DNA of 64,000 nucleotides from Bradyrhizobium algeriense (GTDB lineage Bacteria; Pseudomonadota; Alphaproteobacteria; Rhizobiales; Xanthobacteraceae), in NCBI RefSeq assembly GCF_003062295.1, contig NZ_PYCN01000022.1:62001-126000 (forward strand), given 5' to 3'. This document shows, piece by piece, positions 63,747-64,000 of the stretch (the first letter of the stretch is position 1; every line of letters starts with the position of its first letter). The notes under the pieces are model-generated. The model did no database searches and was not told the origin of the DNA. It saw only the letters and a program-made list of their open reading frames with translations. The position numbers and the translations under genes are program-made.

Positions 63747-64000
63747 TTATCTTCCGGCCTGCGGCTTCGGCAACCGTGCCGTGATCCGCTCGGGCAGCCG
63801 CTTCTCGACGAACAGGGTCCTGACTTCGGCGACGCTGAGGTAACGCTCCTCGCCTTCGCCCTTGCCGAAGATCTTCAGCAGCACAGGCCATTCGCCCTTC
63901 ATGAGCATGGGGTAGTACCAGTGCGCTGCATCGCCGTCGCGCTTGATATTGGCCTTCATGAAGGTGTCGATCTCTTTCGCCGTCAGGCCGCGCTCGATGC
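63747..64000 (-). CDS. C-terminal part of an unidentified protein (partial, runs off the right edge)
   Basis: The last 83 codons of a minus-strand gene are visible and the frame stays open to the window edge. The visible part reads ERGLTAKEIDTFMKANIKRD, then AAHWYYPMLMKGEWPVLLKI and later VAEVRTLFVEKRLPERITAR. There is no signal peptide or membrane helix in this part. I do not recognise the family. The internal Met at 63959 is probably not the start. Confidence 0.6.
   Translation of the reverse strand, partial: IERGLTAKEIDTFMKANIKRDGDAAHWYYPMLMKGEWPVLLKIFGKGEGEERYLSVAEVRTLFVEKRLPERITARLPKPQAGR

Overview
This window is about 64 kb of GC-rich chromosome from an alphaproteobacterium. It most resembles Bradyrhizobium or a close relative in the Nitrobacteraceae. 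The grounds are the gene families present (homospermidine synthase, SOR/Omp25-type small beta-barrels, CobW plus WD40 genes, a BA14K-like protein, a ROSE-type leader on a small heat-shock gene), a FixK2-type box, and several dispersed palindromic repeats. No rRNA, tRNA, CRISPR array, phage or intact insertion sequence was seen.

Layout. 0-8 kb: an acetyltransferase/MATE efflux pair on the minus strand, Fe-type superoxide dismutase, a CrcB fluoride channel, a two-gene permease, a small beta-barrel, an orphan antitoxin-like gene, a GDCCVxC protein beside a CDF cation transporter, and two small secreted or membrane proteins. 8-14 kb: a zinc-acquisition operon under a probable Zur operator (His-rich one-helix protein, ABC ATPase, permease, binding protein, CobW GTPase, WD40 protein), then MgtC. 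14-21 kb: an intradiol dioxygenase, a complete Liv-type ABC importer and an acetoacetate decarboxylase family enzyme, plausibly one uptake and catabolic unit. 21-26 kb (minus strand): homospermidine synthase, RidA, small proteins, a GNAT and an ornithine-type decarboxylase with a long structured leader, forming a polyamine region. 27-31 kb: M3 oligopeptidase, DUF1007 protein and NicO-type metal exporter.

33-44.5 kb is a copper/heavy-metal resistance island in two divergent arms. The minus arm encodes an HME-RND pump, an unusual fused adaptor and small periplasmic proteins. The plus arm encodes a His-rich protein, a small lipoprotein, a TolC-type channel, a multicopper oxidase, a cupredoxin and a CusF-like protein. 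Its right edge carries the 3' remnant of an IS110-family transposase. 44.7-64 kb is mostly housekeeping: MAPEG protein, ferrochelatase, SPFH/NfeD pair, an HxlR regulator with a divergent AhpD-like gene, arabinose-5-phosphate isomerase, a large beta-barrel, glutamate synthase (gltB, gltD), two alpha/beta hydrolases, a small heat-shock protein and a GFA-family protein.

The least expected observations are two eroded extra copies of gene 3' ends, each lying just past an intervening gene (a permease tail at 5.8 kb and a WD40 tail at 14.0 kb); the adaptor that looks like a fusion of two secreted proteins; and several readable regulatory sites (Zur-like, FixK2, HxlR dyads, ROSE thermometer, decarboxylase leader). 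All functions are inferred from sequence motifs and context without database searches.
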